DNA from: Xiphophorus maculatus
Lineage: Eukaryota; Chordata; Actinopteri; Cyprinodontiformes; Poeciliidae
DNA: 64,000 nt
Reading direction: 5' to 3'
Assembly (NCBI RefSeq): GCF_002775205.1
Contig: NC_036443.1
Span: 31,030,217 to 31,094,216, forward strand
Shown here: one piece after another, positions 44,901 to 56,000 of the stretch
Numbering within the stretch: the first letter of the stretch is position 1
How the letters are laid out: each line of letters starts with the position of its first letter
The notes under the pieces: model-generated
Databases searched by the model: none
What the model was told of the DNA's origin: nothing
The model's input: the letters and a program-made list of their open reading frames with translations, nothing else
Translations under genes and position numbers: made by a program

Positions 44901-45150
44901 TTGACATCCGGCCTGTGGATGGAAAAACCCAAAGTTTTAGCACAAAATTCCCAACAAAACAAAGTTTCCTCATTGAACTTCGACCAAATGATGGCTCAGA
45001 TTGCTCCATCTGATCTACGTCAGTCAGCCAAAGCTCACAACAGGGACATACCAGTCATTGTTTTAAGTCCTTCTCCATACTTACATCAGCTCCATCCCAG
45101 AGTCCAAAGCTCAGACCAAGAAGCAGAGTGAAGACAAGACCGGCAGCCAT
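41966..45150 (-). CDS. Secreted C-type lectin, copy B (six coding exons)
   Basis: Exons from the start codon down: 45085-45150, 44894-44912, 44722-44816, 44378-44512, 42971-43082, 41966-42033 (TAA). Each exon is the same length as in copy A; 495 nt, 164 residues. Same signal peptide. The lectin domain has [12 protein letters not shown], a conserved [59 protein letters not shown] and LPFICA. The sugar-site triplet is EPK and the W-N-D position reads VND, so some Ca ligands are kept but no canonical EPN or QPD is present. Intron 6 holds a solo LTR (42173-42810) and intron 5 a hAT MITE (43331-44091). Promoter TATATAAA at 45330-45337 (minus), leader donor at 45249. Confidence 0.85.
42169..42814. 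mobile_element. Solo LTR in intron 6 of lectin B
   Basis: The element is 42173-42810 (638 bp), from TGTGGAAC to TCCAACA. It is flanked by the 4-bp duplication GTTC (42169-42172 and 42811-42814). Copy A has the empty site (GGGTTCGAACCAGGAACC near 32788). Inside are CCAATAAAACTC and a second AATAAA near 42723, poly(A) signals that place it on the plus strand, opposite to the lectin. No internal viral genes remain. Confidence 0.85.
43323..44099. mobile_element. hAT MITE in intron 5 of lectin B
   Basis: The element is 43331-44091. It starts CAGTGACGTGCGGTCAGG and ends CTCACCGCACATCACTG, inverted ends. The 8-bp duplication GTTATTCA lies at 43323-43330 and 44092-44099. Copy A has one GTTATTCA at the same place (34686-34693), the empty site. 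No transposase frame. Confidence 0.9.
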
Positions 45151-45249
45151 CTGTAGAAAGAATCGTTAGGAAAGTTCATAATTAGTGTCACAAATCAACT
45201 CAATCATGACATAAAGCATCATGATGAGCAGTAGGACTTTAAATGTCAC

Positions 45250-45337
45250 CTTGTTTTGATGGTTAGTTGAAGAGTCTGTTCCAGCAGCAGTTTCTGGTCA
45301 CAGGATGTCTCAGAGATGGAAACACAGACTTTATATA
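45250..45337 (-). promoter_or_regulatory. Promoter and non-coding first exon of lectin B
   Basis: Same layout as copy A: TATATAAA (45330-45337, minus strand), a leader ending CAAAACAAG, donor GTGACA, and the ATG right after the next acceptor. Confidence 0.7.
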
Positions 45338-45485
45338 CCTTCACTTTGTTTGTCTGTGAAGTGGAAATCTTTGAGTAAGTCACTGTCTGTTCTCGTTTTT
45401 GTCACTTTTTTACAAAGTGTTCAAGTTGTTGCAGAATCTTCCAGGATTCGGCCAAGGACGTTTTCCTGGTAGCGTGAAGAGTTAC

Positions 45486-45830
45486 TTACCATAAGAACCG
45501 ATTAGAACCGGACCAAACCGGCTGATGTTGCCACTTCTGCTTCTCTGTCCAGAACAGTGTTCTTGTATGGAATGTACTCTCTGATGACAGAAGTGTATTA
45601 AAAATGGACGTATCTGTTAGATGTTGCTCTGCTTTTCCTGACTCTGTTGGATTCAAAGTCCTTTGACTGCCTTCAAATAAAACACTTGAAAGATAAAGTT
45701 GAAACTTTATCAATTCTTGAGTGGTTTCTCTAGCTGTGTGATAAGGAATTTCCACCACATTCTTGGTGTCAGAAGTGGGATCTGTCATGCCAGAAGGACT
45801 CTGTGGCAGAGGACAAGAGCATTCGGCCAT
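45486..45830 (-). CDS. 114-codon open frame upstream of lectin B, unknown
   Basis: Same frame and position as 36084-36428, with one visible residue change (Ile to Thr near residue 21). Ends in the same TGGTAAGTAAC donor-like context. Function unknown. Confidence 0.3.
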   Translation of the reverse strand: MAECSCPLPQSPSGMTDPTSDTKNVVEIPYHTARETTQELIKFQLYLSSVLFEGSQRTLNPTESGKAEQHLTDTSIFNTLLSSESTFHTRTLFWTEKQKWQHQPVWSGSNRFLW

Positions 45831-45959
45831 CCTGAAGACTCAAAAACCAGCTTCAGTCCTCCTGTGTTAAAAACAGGGCAGGTTCTGGATCCTTCTCCAG
45901 ATTTATGTCTCAAGACAATCCTGTCACAGAGGTCTAGAGATGATTCTTTCTGTTAGTTC

Positions 45960-47217
45960 TATCAAGATGCAAGAAAGGGCAAATTTTTCTTATACAGTAT
46001 TGTTCAACCATTTTGTCTTAAATATGCTGTAGGAGCCACTGTGCTGACTCCATCATTATGTTTTGTTTGGTTGGTAAATTTTAAGTTAAACTATGGACCC
46101 TTATTGACACCTAGTGGACATTGTTTACATATTTAATTCGATCAGTCAAGCAGAACTCGTCCAGCTGTACGGTTGGTGTCTTCGTCTGTCCTTCAGACAC
46201 GTTTGTTCCTTGGACACTATTTGTCTGTAAGTTCATTTTATTAATCGTTATTCCAGCATTGTGTAATATTTTGTAGAAAAGTTTTATGTTTCCCAACCAA
46301 TATTTAAAGCTACATCGTTAGCTATTTGGAGAGAATTGGGAGTCACATGTTTGCCTAATTGTTTTCTGTATCTGTAGCTGATGTATACTTTTGTGTTTTG
46401 TTACAGTTTTACAAAAACTAAAATTAAAGAAAAGAAAAGAAAAACAAACCAGCAAAGAGTTGCAAAATAAAACAAGAAAACTATCAAGGACTGGATTATT
46501 TTCAACAACTCAAGTGTTAGCTAGCTGTCTAGCTTTGTAAGAGCAACACATTGTGAGGGCAGCATAGCCACAGTTTGATGACTGTTATAAATTTCGCCAT
46601 GCTCTACATACAAAGGAGGGAATAAGTTCAGTTTTTGTCATTTGTTTAAGAAATTGCAGTGACTGCAGTGTGCCACAATAAAGCTGATAAACAGGTGAAG
46701 AACAAAACTAGGCAAACCCACTTTCATTCTGCCTTTTCTCACTCTGTGTCAGCATTATCCTAAACGCTGATCTGTTGCCATGGGAAACCGACAGACAACA
46801 GCTCAACGAGCAGATAGAGCAGAGATTACATTCAAACGTATGAGGGGAAAGCGATACCAAATATCAAACATTTCCCACACAATATGTACCTGAAACACCA
46901 AAACAGAACATCTAGTCCGTTACATCATGTTGTCAGGCTTGCTGTCTAAATTGTGATTAGTTTTCTCCTGACCACCGCGGTGGTTGATTAGCTGATTTAA
47001 ACACCTGCTCTACATAATGAGTTGGTGTGTGGATTGTCTTATTTCAGTGCTAACAAAACCAAAACACACCAAACTGTGCAGCATATAGGTTATCAGAGTC
47101 AATAGTAGATTAGCAACTGTTAGGCTACCATAACTGATGTACTGTGCATTTTTTCAATATTTTCTTTAAATGAAAACTTTTTTCTCACCTGTTAAATGTG
47201 AAACCCTTGAACATTGT
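45960..47217. other. Intergenic sequence, nothing recognised
   Basis: No domain-bearing frame. TTGACACCTAGTGGACATTG near 46105 is a short phrase often seen in fish repeats. Confidence 0.4.
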
Positions 47218-47219
47218 TA

Positions 47220-48457
47220 CAGTGCCTTGCGAAAGTGTTCAACCTTTTGCCGCTTTTCAGCCTCCAGACATAAAGATCTAAAATGTTTATTATTTTGTGA
47301 AGAACCAACAACATGTGGGACACAATCATGAGGTGGAACAAAATTTATTGGATAAGCAGGTCCCAGGTACTGCTGTGGAGAATTTAAAGCCGGATTTGGA
47401 TACAAAAAGATTTCCCAAGCTTTAAACATCTCAAGGATCGCTGAGCAAGTGATCATATTGAAATGGAAGGAGTATCAGACCAAATCCACCAAGATTCCCT
47501 CTAAACCTTCTTCTGGAACAAGGAGAAGAAAGATCAGAGATGCAGCCAAGAGGCATATGATCACTCTGGAAGAACTGCAGAGATCAACAGCTGAGGCGGG
47601 AGAGTCTGTCCATAGGACAACAATCAGTGGTACACTGCACAAATCTGACCTTTATGGAAGAGTTGCAAGAAGAAAGCCATTTCTCAAAGATATTCAAAAA
47701 TGTATGGTTTAAAATTTGCCACAAGCAATGTGGGAGACACAGCAAACATGTGGAAGAAGGAGCTCTGGTCAGATAAAACCAAAATCAAACTTTTTGGTCA
47801 CAATCCAAAACGAAAGACAGCTCATCACCCTGAACACACCATCCCCACTGTCCAACATGGTGGTGGCAGCATCATGGTTTGGGCCTGCTTTTCTTCAGCA
47901 GGGACAGGGAAGATGGCTAAAATTGATGGGAAGCTGGATGGAGCCAAATACAGAACCATTCTGGAAGAAAACCTGTTACACTAAAATAGTAACAATTTTA
48001 GTGTCATGAAGTGCGGTGATGTGAATGGTGAGGCAGACGCAGCAGACCCAGAATGAGATGATAATGGAGATTTAATAATTAGAACGAGGTGCATACAAAT
48101 CCAAAAAACAGTCCAAAATCCTGGCAGCACAGCGGAAGGCAGAGGCTCAGCACTGGTAGCAACAGGACGTACGAGGACAAACGACAACACACGACTTGCT
48201 TAGACACACGACAAGGACCCGACAAAGACACAGACACACAGGTGACACTAAATACACAGGAGGTAATCAGGGAACGAGACACACCTGGGGACTAATCAAA
48301 GGGAGACAGGACAACACGGAGACTCAGAGACACAGAAAACTCTAAATAAACACACAGAAAAACACAGATCCTGACAGTTAGGTCTTTATGTTTGAAGCCT
48401 GAAAAGTGGAAAAAGGTTGAAAAGTTCAAGGGGGTCGAATACTTTCGCAAGGCGCTG
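47220..48457 (+). mobile_element. Tc1/mariner-like transposon, defective
   Basis: Inverted ends CAGTGCCTTGCGAAAGTGTTC (47220) and GAATACTTTCGCAAGGCGCTG (to 48457). The 5' flank is TA and the 3' TA has mutated to TG. Transposase pieces lie at 47449-47712 (HTH part, TRRRKIRDAAKRHM, VHRTTISGTLHKS) and 47700-47984 (catalytic part, WSDKTKIKLFGHN, HGGGSIMVWACFSS) in different frames. The C-terminal end is missing and a Harbinger-like MITE is nested at 48001-48377. Confidence 0.85.
47998..48380. mobile_element. Harbinger-like MITE nested in the Tc1 element
   Basis: The element is 48001-48377, ends GTGTCATG and CCTGACAG, flanked by TTA (47998-48000 and 48378-48380), the target typical of PIF/Harbinger elements. 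Interior matches 36432-36770. Confidence 0.65.
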
Positions 48458-49490
48458 TGTCTATGGCTGTCGTAGCTTTGAACCGCTAAACATTGTGTCC
48501 TTTTTTCTGATTTTTCCGTGATTGTGGTATTTTTCTGACCACTGATATTCCTGACTCAATGGACAGTAATGCTGCACGATAAGTCATGTAATGTCTCAAC
48601 ATGGCCATTAGAAACCAAATCCAAAAGAAAGCATTAATTACCTTAGAAAAATGCAAAATATGAAGACATTTCTCCAGAGAGTGCTGTGCGACCCAGGAAA
48701 AAAGCTGTCCCACATCAGTGACCTAAACTAACTGTCTTAGCTCAGTTACTTTTATATCAAAGTACATCAAGGTGTGTTTTTGCTTTCTGATGTTATCGTT
48801 TAGAGGTGGACTCATCCTACATCCCAGCAGAAAATCTGCTGCACGTAGGCAAAGCGGGAGACTTCTGCCCGGATCCAATGCAGGTGTCATATTATAAGAA
48901 AACAATTCTACCAAAGGTCACAGAATGAATCTATCCTCTATCCAAGCCATCCTCTCACAACTCCTTACCATAGTTTTCCCAAGCTAAGAAAAATGGATGT
49001 GCTATTCAATGCAGAAACATTTTCTGCTCAAAGAGCGTGGGACTGAATTTACTTTCATCTGTTCAAACTGCTCCAAACAAGCTGCTGAGTCTGCACAGAG
49101 CTCTCCTGATCTCTCCTTTGACCCAGTGCATTACTACATTAAACAGCAGATTTTGATTGATTTGATTCATATAATATCTTTAAACTCCTATAACAGACAT
49201 GAGCAATTTCAACACTAAGACAACTATTCCACTCAATATTTTCTGACTAGTTTTCTACTTCTTTGATTATAATGAACTAGAAACATTTTTCAGATGAATA
49301 GATGACTTAAACTCTTAAAGTGATGTACTATAAAACACTGCGCTACATAGACTGATTCTAATCAAATCATGATTATTATATGTAAAGAAAAAAGCCCTAC
49401 TGACTAAGTTATATATTGATTAAACCATGAGTATAAATCGAACCTAAACTGAGGCCTACTAAAAACAAGCATAATTAAACTCATATCTCC
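48458..49490. other. Intergenic sequence, nothing recognised
   Basis: No motif-bearing frame and no repeat structure recognised. 49496-49680 begins the third lectin unit and matches 41395-41580. Confidence 0.4.
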
Positions 49491-50040
49491 AGCGGTAGAA
49501 AGTTGATTCTCCGTCTGCTGAAAAATGTCTGTATTCATGTGTTTTGGATCATCATCCTGCTGTAAGACCTAATAACGACCCAACTGCAGTATTCTGGTTG
49601 GGTCAACAGATTTTTAACTAAAGATGCTCTGGTGTTTCAGAGGTTTATGATGACAAACATTTTTACAAGGTTTCATTAGGTGTAAAATATTTGTGACACT
49701 AGTGAATTTGTTCAAAACAGGTGGTACAGAGTTTATGAAAACTGTTCATATTTCATAGATTGTTATTACTATACTGATGCACTGATATTCTGATGATTTT
49801 CAGCATAAAGTTATAGCTGAGATTTAGAACTATTACCAATTAGTTTATAGTTGCTGCTTAATTGGAATTTTGACATATTTTAAATCCTATAATTAAATCA
49901 ATCAGATTTCATAGAAAGAAAATATTTATTTAAGTGATCAAATGAAGTGAAATCAGGTTCTTCCAGCAGTGATGTCATCGGGGCTTGACATCCAGGTGGA
50001 AGTGACATCACCAGCAGGAAAGCCATATGGGCATTTCAGA

Positions 50041-53000
50041 TTAAAAGGCATGAAGAGCTTTGACGTGTCTGGCACAGACGAAGGGGAGCAACACGCCACA
50101 GACATCATCATTCACATGGTCTCGTCCTGTAAAGAGACAAATCCTGACTGCAAACCTTTGACAAAGACTTGGACATGATTTGATCAGTTACAGAAAGCAT
50201 GCAGGGCAGATGAAGTGTCTTGCCCAAAAACACAACAGACATGAATGGAGTGGGGGTTCGAACCAGGAACCCACCGATTACAGGACAAACTCCTACTTAC
50301 TAAGCCACCAGATACAAAGATATTATACAAAATATATTTTAAACTAAACTATATAATTACAAGTACTGATTTCCCAGTAATAAATACCTGCAAAGTTGAT
50401 GTCCATGCAGTTTTGGTTTCCACCGCTATTGCTTGGTTCACCGAGGCCCCAGTGATGAAACATAAACTTGGAACCATCACTCCACATCCAGGTGCCTTCC
50501 TGAAAGAACATCTTAGTTTTAAGTTCCTATGCAAACAAATCACACAGAACCAACATAGACGTCTGTCAGTCATTATAGAAAATGTGAACTAGAAACTCCA
50601 ACAGAACCAAGTTTGTCAGTTCAAGTTGACTGAACTGACCACTTAATTAGGAACACCTGTTCAATTCAATTCAGTTTATTTATATGACAATTCACAATTA
50701 TTGTCTCAAAGCATTTACAAAAAGTGCCATGAGAAATGCATCTTGACATAAAAAGTGATCAACCAAACAGAGTTATTTATATGTTTTTAAATTCTCACCT
50801 CTGCTGAATCAAAACCTCCAACCCAAGTTTGTGTGTCTCTTCCAGATTCAGTGACGATAAGCTCTCTGATGAAGTTGTACTCATTTGTACTGCGCATTGA
50901 GGCCAGATGTCCATCCAATGAGAGGCAGAGTCTCTGAAAAAGGCAACTCTGGTTTAAACTTTCCTCTGTGCAGTGAGACAGTTGGTGCAGCTGAATATCG
51001 ACCTTTAGAAATTATGGTTCTATTTGTTTAATGGAATTCAGTTTCTGTAACCTTGTTGTTGGTGAATCTTATTGTGTTATATCCATACATTTACATTTTT
51101 TGAAATCTGCTGTGACCATCACATCTGTTGTACCTCAGCTTTAGCCCAGGACATTTTAACTTTCACATACAGGAAACATCGACCGTCGTACCAAGTCCAA
51201 CCAGGACCACACTTTTCACAGTTGGCAACTGGAAAATATTAAGAGAGAAAGTAAATGCATCCATCTGATAATCAGCATAATTTTAACATGAAACACAGTC
51301 CAGAAGTTGCAACAAACATTATGATAAAAGTACATTTAAAAATATGTGAAATTAACAGAAATGACAGATTATAAACATGGGAATCATGTCAATTGATAAT
51401 AAAAAAGTATAATCAATATTAAATTAAGTCAATAATAAAGTAAAAATAGTTCACTTTAACAAAAGATTTTATTAGATGACAGTTTACATTTACATGAAAA
51501 ACCTCTGTGTTATGATTTTAGGTAGGTTTTCGGCTCACATGCAGAACACTCTCAGGAGATGAAAGGAGAAGTAAATAAAGATTCTTGAACAAACAAGAAA
51601 ATGTGAATGAATGAGCTCTTCTCAGGGTTTGACTGGAAGCCGGGAACAACAGACCTTCTGACCAGGTGAGCATTGTGGAGCTGGGATCCTTCTCCAGTCA
51701 GCGAAGAGGCGGTTCTGTTCTGAAGTGCAGTTTAGAACAGTGATGGTATTTGACCAGATGTTTCTGCAATTACGGATGTAGTTTTGAACATAAGTAACTG
51801 ATTTCTTTCTCATCTGCAAGGAAAAGCAGAGGTTGATAACAGAGAGAGATGTGTGTGTTGTGAGCACAATCAACCTAGGGTATGGTTCCATTCAGATGGA
51901 CTTGTGGAAGTAAGGCATTTGAGGGTGGATTCCAGTTCTTGATTCATTTGTTCGGACTGTCCGTTGGATTGTGGATGATAACCGGATGGCTCCGATGGCT
52001 GAGCAGAATTGTTTCCAGACTTGTGAAATGAACAGAGGACCTTGGTCTGATAGGTTTCTTGTGGGATGCCATGAAGACATGTTTGATAAGGAGTTGGGCG
52101 ATCTGGAATGCGGTGGGAAGTTTTCTGAGGGGAATAAGGTAACAAGCCTTAAAAAATGGTCGATAATGGTTAAGATGGTGGTTATACCTTTGAATACGAG
52201 GAATTCTGTGACAAAGTCTAAAAGATGTGACACCAGGGTCTCTTGGGGATGGCTAGAGGTTGGAGCAGACCGGATGGTGATGAGAAGATTTGTTGCAGGC
52301 ACAGATTGAACAGGCAAGGATGTATTCTCTGACATCTTGTTGAATTGATGGCCACCAGAAGTGGTGATTGATGAGAGCTGTAGTTCTACTGGTTCTGGGA
52401 TGAGCAGAGAATTTGGCAGAATGAAACCAGTGGATGACGCCGGCTCTGATTGAGGCGTACGCATACGTATGGTTAGGTGGGCTAGTTTTAGGACCTGGTT
52501 TGGACCGTAGAGCTTGGTTAATGACGTCTTCTATTTTCCAGGTGATGGTGGCTGTGGAGCAGGTGGGCGGAAGAATTGGAGAAGATTCTTTCACAGATTC
52601 AGCAGGTGAGTGTAGTCTGGATAGTGCGTCAGGCTTGATGTTCTTCGAACCGGGTCTGTTAGAAATAGAGAAGTTAAAACAGGAGAAGAATAGTGACCAA
52701 TGGGATTGTCGGGGATTTAAATGTTTGGCTGCTTGGAGATAAGAGAGGTTCTTGTGTTCTGTCCAGACCAGCACAGGATGTTCTGCACCCTCCAACCAAT
52801 GACTCCACTCCTCCAAGGCAAGTTTTATATCCATTAGCTCTCTATCGCCTATGTCGTAATTACTCTTGGTGGGAGAGAGCCTGCAGGAAAAGAATGCAGA
52901 TAGGTGAATTTTGTTATCAGAACTTGTACACTGGGAGAGGACAGCTCCAACTCCAGTCTCAGATGCATCCACTGCCACAATGAACTGCTTGCTGGGGTTG

Positions 53001-56000
53001 GGCTGGCTGAGTATGGGCGCGTGAGAAAACAAGTTTATTAGACAGAGGAAGGTGGTGTTGGCTTTGGGGGTCCAAAAAATGAAGTCTTGGAGGTTAGGGC
53101 TGTTAAAGGTGCAGCTGTTTGACTATAGTTTCTGATAAAGCAGCCATAGAAATTAATGAAACCCAGGAATCTTTGTAGTTGTTTGCATGTTTGTGGTAAG
53201 GCCCGTCAAGAACTGCCTGGATCTTTTCAGGAGTAGGCCATACCTGTCCGCCCTGAGGTTGTACCCTAAAAAGGTAACTGATGATTTATGACATTCGCAC
53301 TTCTCTGCTTTGTCATACAGTTTGTTTTCTAGATGGTGCTGGAGAACCATACGAATATGTTTACTATGACCTGACAGAGTTTTGGAGTATATGAGGATGT
53401 CATCAAAGTACACAAAAAACAAAATGTTCTGAAAATCTTGGCGGACATCATTAATGAGGGCTTGGAAGAAGGCGGGCGCATTGCAGAGACCGAATGGCAT
53501 CACCAGATAATCAAAATGTCCTATGGGAGTTTTGAAGGTGGTCTTTCGTTCAGCCCCCTGGCAGACCCAGAGCAAGTGGTGGACGTTGCGGAGGTCGAGT
53601 TTTATGAAGATGGTGTCACCGTGAACTGGTTTGAAAGCTGAGGAGATTAAAAGGAGAGGATATTTATTTTTGACAGTGATTTGGTTCAAAATACGGTAGT
53701 CGATGCAGGAACGCAGGGATCCATCGTTCTTTTCCACAAAGAAAAACCCCGCTCCTAACAGGGAAGAAGAGCAGCACATTATGTCTGCGGCAAGCGAGTC
53801 TCTTATGCAAGTCTCCATGGCTTCTTGTTCTGGGCGTGAAATGTTAAATAACTGACTGGAGGGTAATGGAGCACCAGACAGGAGATCAATAGCACAATCA
53901 TATGGTTGATGAGGGGGTAAAGAAAAAGCTTTGGTTAAACTGAATTCTGCAGTGAGATTGTGATATTCAGAAGGTTTATGTGGGGGGAAAGGTGGAACGG
54001 AGACAAGTGGAGTGACAAGAAGAAGACCAGGACTCAATATCTAATTTGGACCAGTTGATGTGTGGATTGTGTTGTCATAACCAGAAAAAACCTAGGACAA
54101 CAGAAGACTTAGATGTGGGAAAAACAAAAAAGGAAATTTCTTCACAGTGTTTACCAGAGATTATGAGATGGAGGAGTTTAGTCATGTGAATGATCTGAGG
54201 TAATGGCTTGCCATCGAGAGCAGTGACTCGTAGGGGAGAGATAAGTGGAAAAGTCTCAGTCTGGGATTGTTGAATTATGCCTCAATCTATTAAATTGTGT
54301 TCACAGCCGGAATCAAAGAGAACTGAAAGGTTTAGAGAATCATTGTTGAATTCTAGTGTGGCAGGGAGCAGTAGTCGGGGAGATGATTTCTCTTTAAGGT
54401 GGCCCTCCAGCCTCCTCGAATCTACTGGCAAACTTGGGCTTTTGGTCAAACGGGACAGTGTGCAATAAAATGTCCCACTACCCTGCAATAAGGCACTGCT
54501 TTGAATCCATATGCCTCTGACACTGGAGTTAACCGGGTTCTACCAATCTGCATAGGTTCAGGCTCTGAGGCTTTTGGTGGAGAAGGTGGGCATAACAGGG
54601 GAGTAGTGCAAGGTGGGTTGGACCTGGAAGTTGGAAATCTCTTGTATTACGTTCCTGCAGTCAATTATCCAAACAGGTGGCAAAGGAAATTAATTCATTA
54701 TGAGATTTTGGTTAGTCTAATGTAACCAATTCAATTTTCAAAAATTTGTTTTTTGCATGGAAAAGGGGACTTTTAAGCGCAGATGCATTCCAGTTGGAAG
54801 CAGCTGCACAGATTCTGAAGTCAATGGCAAATTCTGCGACTAATTTATTACCCTGTTTTAATTTCTGGACAGAGAAGTGTGATCAGGATCCTGATTGAAA
54901 GTTTGCTTAAACTCCACCAAGAATTCTTTGAACATAATGCTATAATCGTTGACATCTTGGAACCAGGTTTCCACCCACTCCAACGCTCTGCCTGTGAGTA
55001 ATGAGATGATGTAGCTTATCTTAGAACCGTCACGTGGAAAACTTTGAGGAGAGTGGTTAAAAGCATTGTAAAAGTGAGCATTGCAACAGGAAACCCCTGC
55101 AATGGCTTACATCACCTGCACATTTTTCTGGTGAAGTGAGACAAAAAACTCATGGGTAGACTGGAATTGTGGGTGGAGCTGGAGCTCGGTCAGGGGAAGG
55201 AGGAGAAGCTGGTTTGAAAGTTGTGCAAGAGGTGGGTTAATTGATCCAGACATTGATTAGTTTGATCCTGCTGATCACAGAGACACCTAAGGACAGAATC
55301 ATGAGATTGTATGAGAGAATTCTGTTCTGAAAGAGGTCTGGTCAACCCAGCAGACTGGAAGCTGGGAACAACTGGATCACTGAAAACAGAGTAGACGAGA
55401 GCTGAGTAGGTAGCGGAGTGAGGACAAAACTGCATGATAAATTCTCTCGCTTACTGATGAGCTCAGTTTGGAGCAATTTGAGCCATACAATCCGAGCACG
55501 TACGGCTCAAATCGCTCCATCTGATCTACGTCAGTCAGCCAAAGCTCACAACAGGGACATACCAGTCATTGTTTTAAGTCCTTCTCCATACTTACATCAG
55601 CTCCATCCCAGAGTCCAAAGCTCAGACCAAGTAGCAGAGTGAAGACAAGTGGCGAGTACTTGAGAAAAAGGAGTTTGGGAGTCGTCAGTCAAGGAAGATG
55701 GAACCAGGAAATGGACAGAGGATCTTGAGACTTGAGAAGGTAACCAGGGTGACACTAAAGAGCAGATCCCAGGGAAACACAGAGAAGACCTTCAAAAAAG
55801 ATCAGAAAGGTGAGCTCGAAGGTTATCACAAAAACTTGAGGAAAAAAACACAGTGGTGACTTCTCTGAGGCTTGAAGTACCATAGTAGACAACACTCAGG
55901 CATCAAAGGACTGACACCCTGCTCCTCTTAAAGCCAGGATAACAACGGGGATTATCTGCAGGTGCGATCAATAATCAGCAGGTCTGCTCTCTGGTGACAG

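Noticed and set aside
52434-52983. Plus-strand frames near the Gypsy relic
   Set aside because: Antisense shadows of the RNase H and integrase region.
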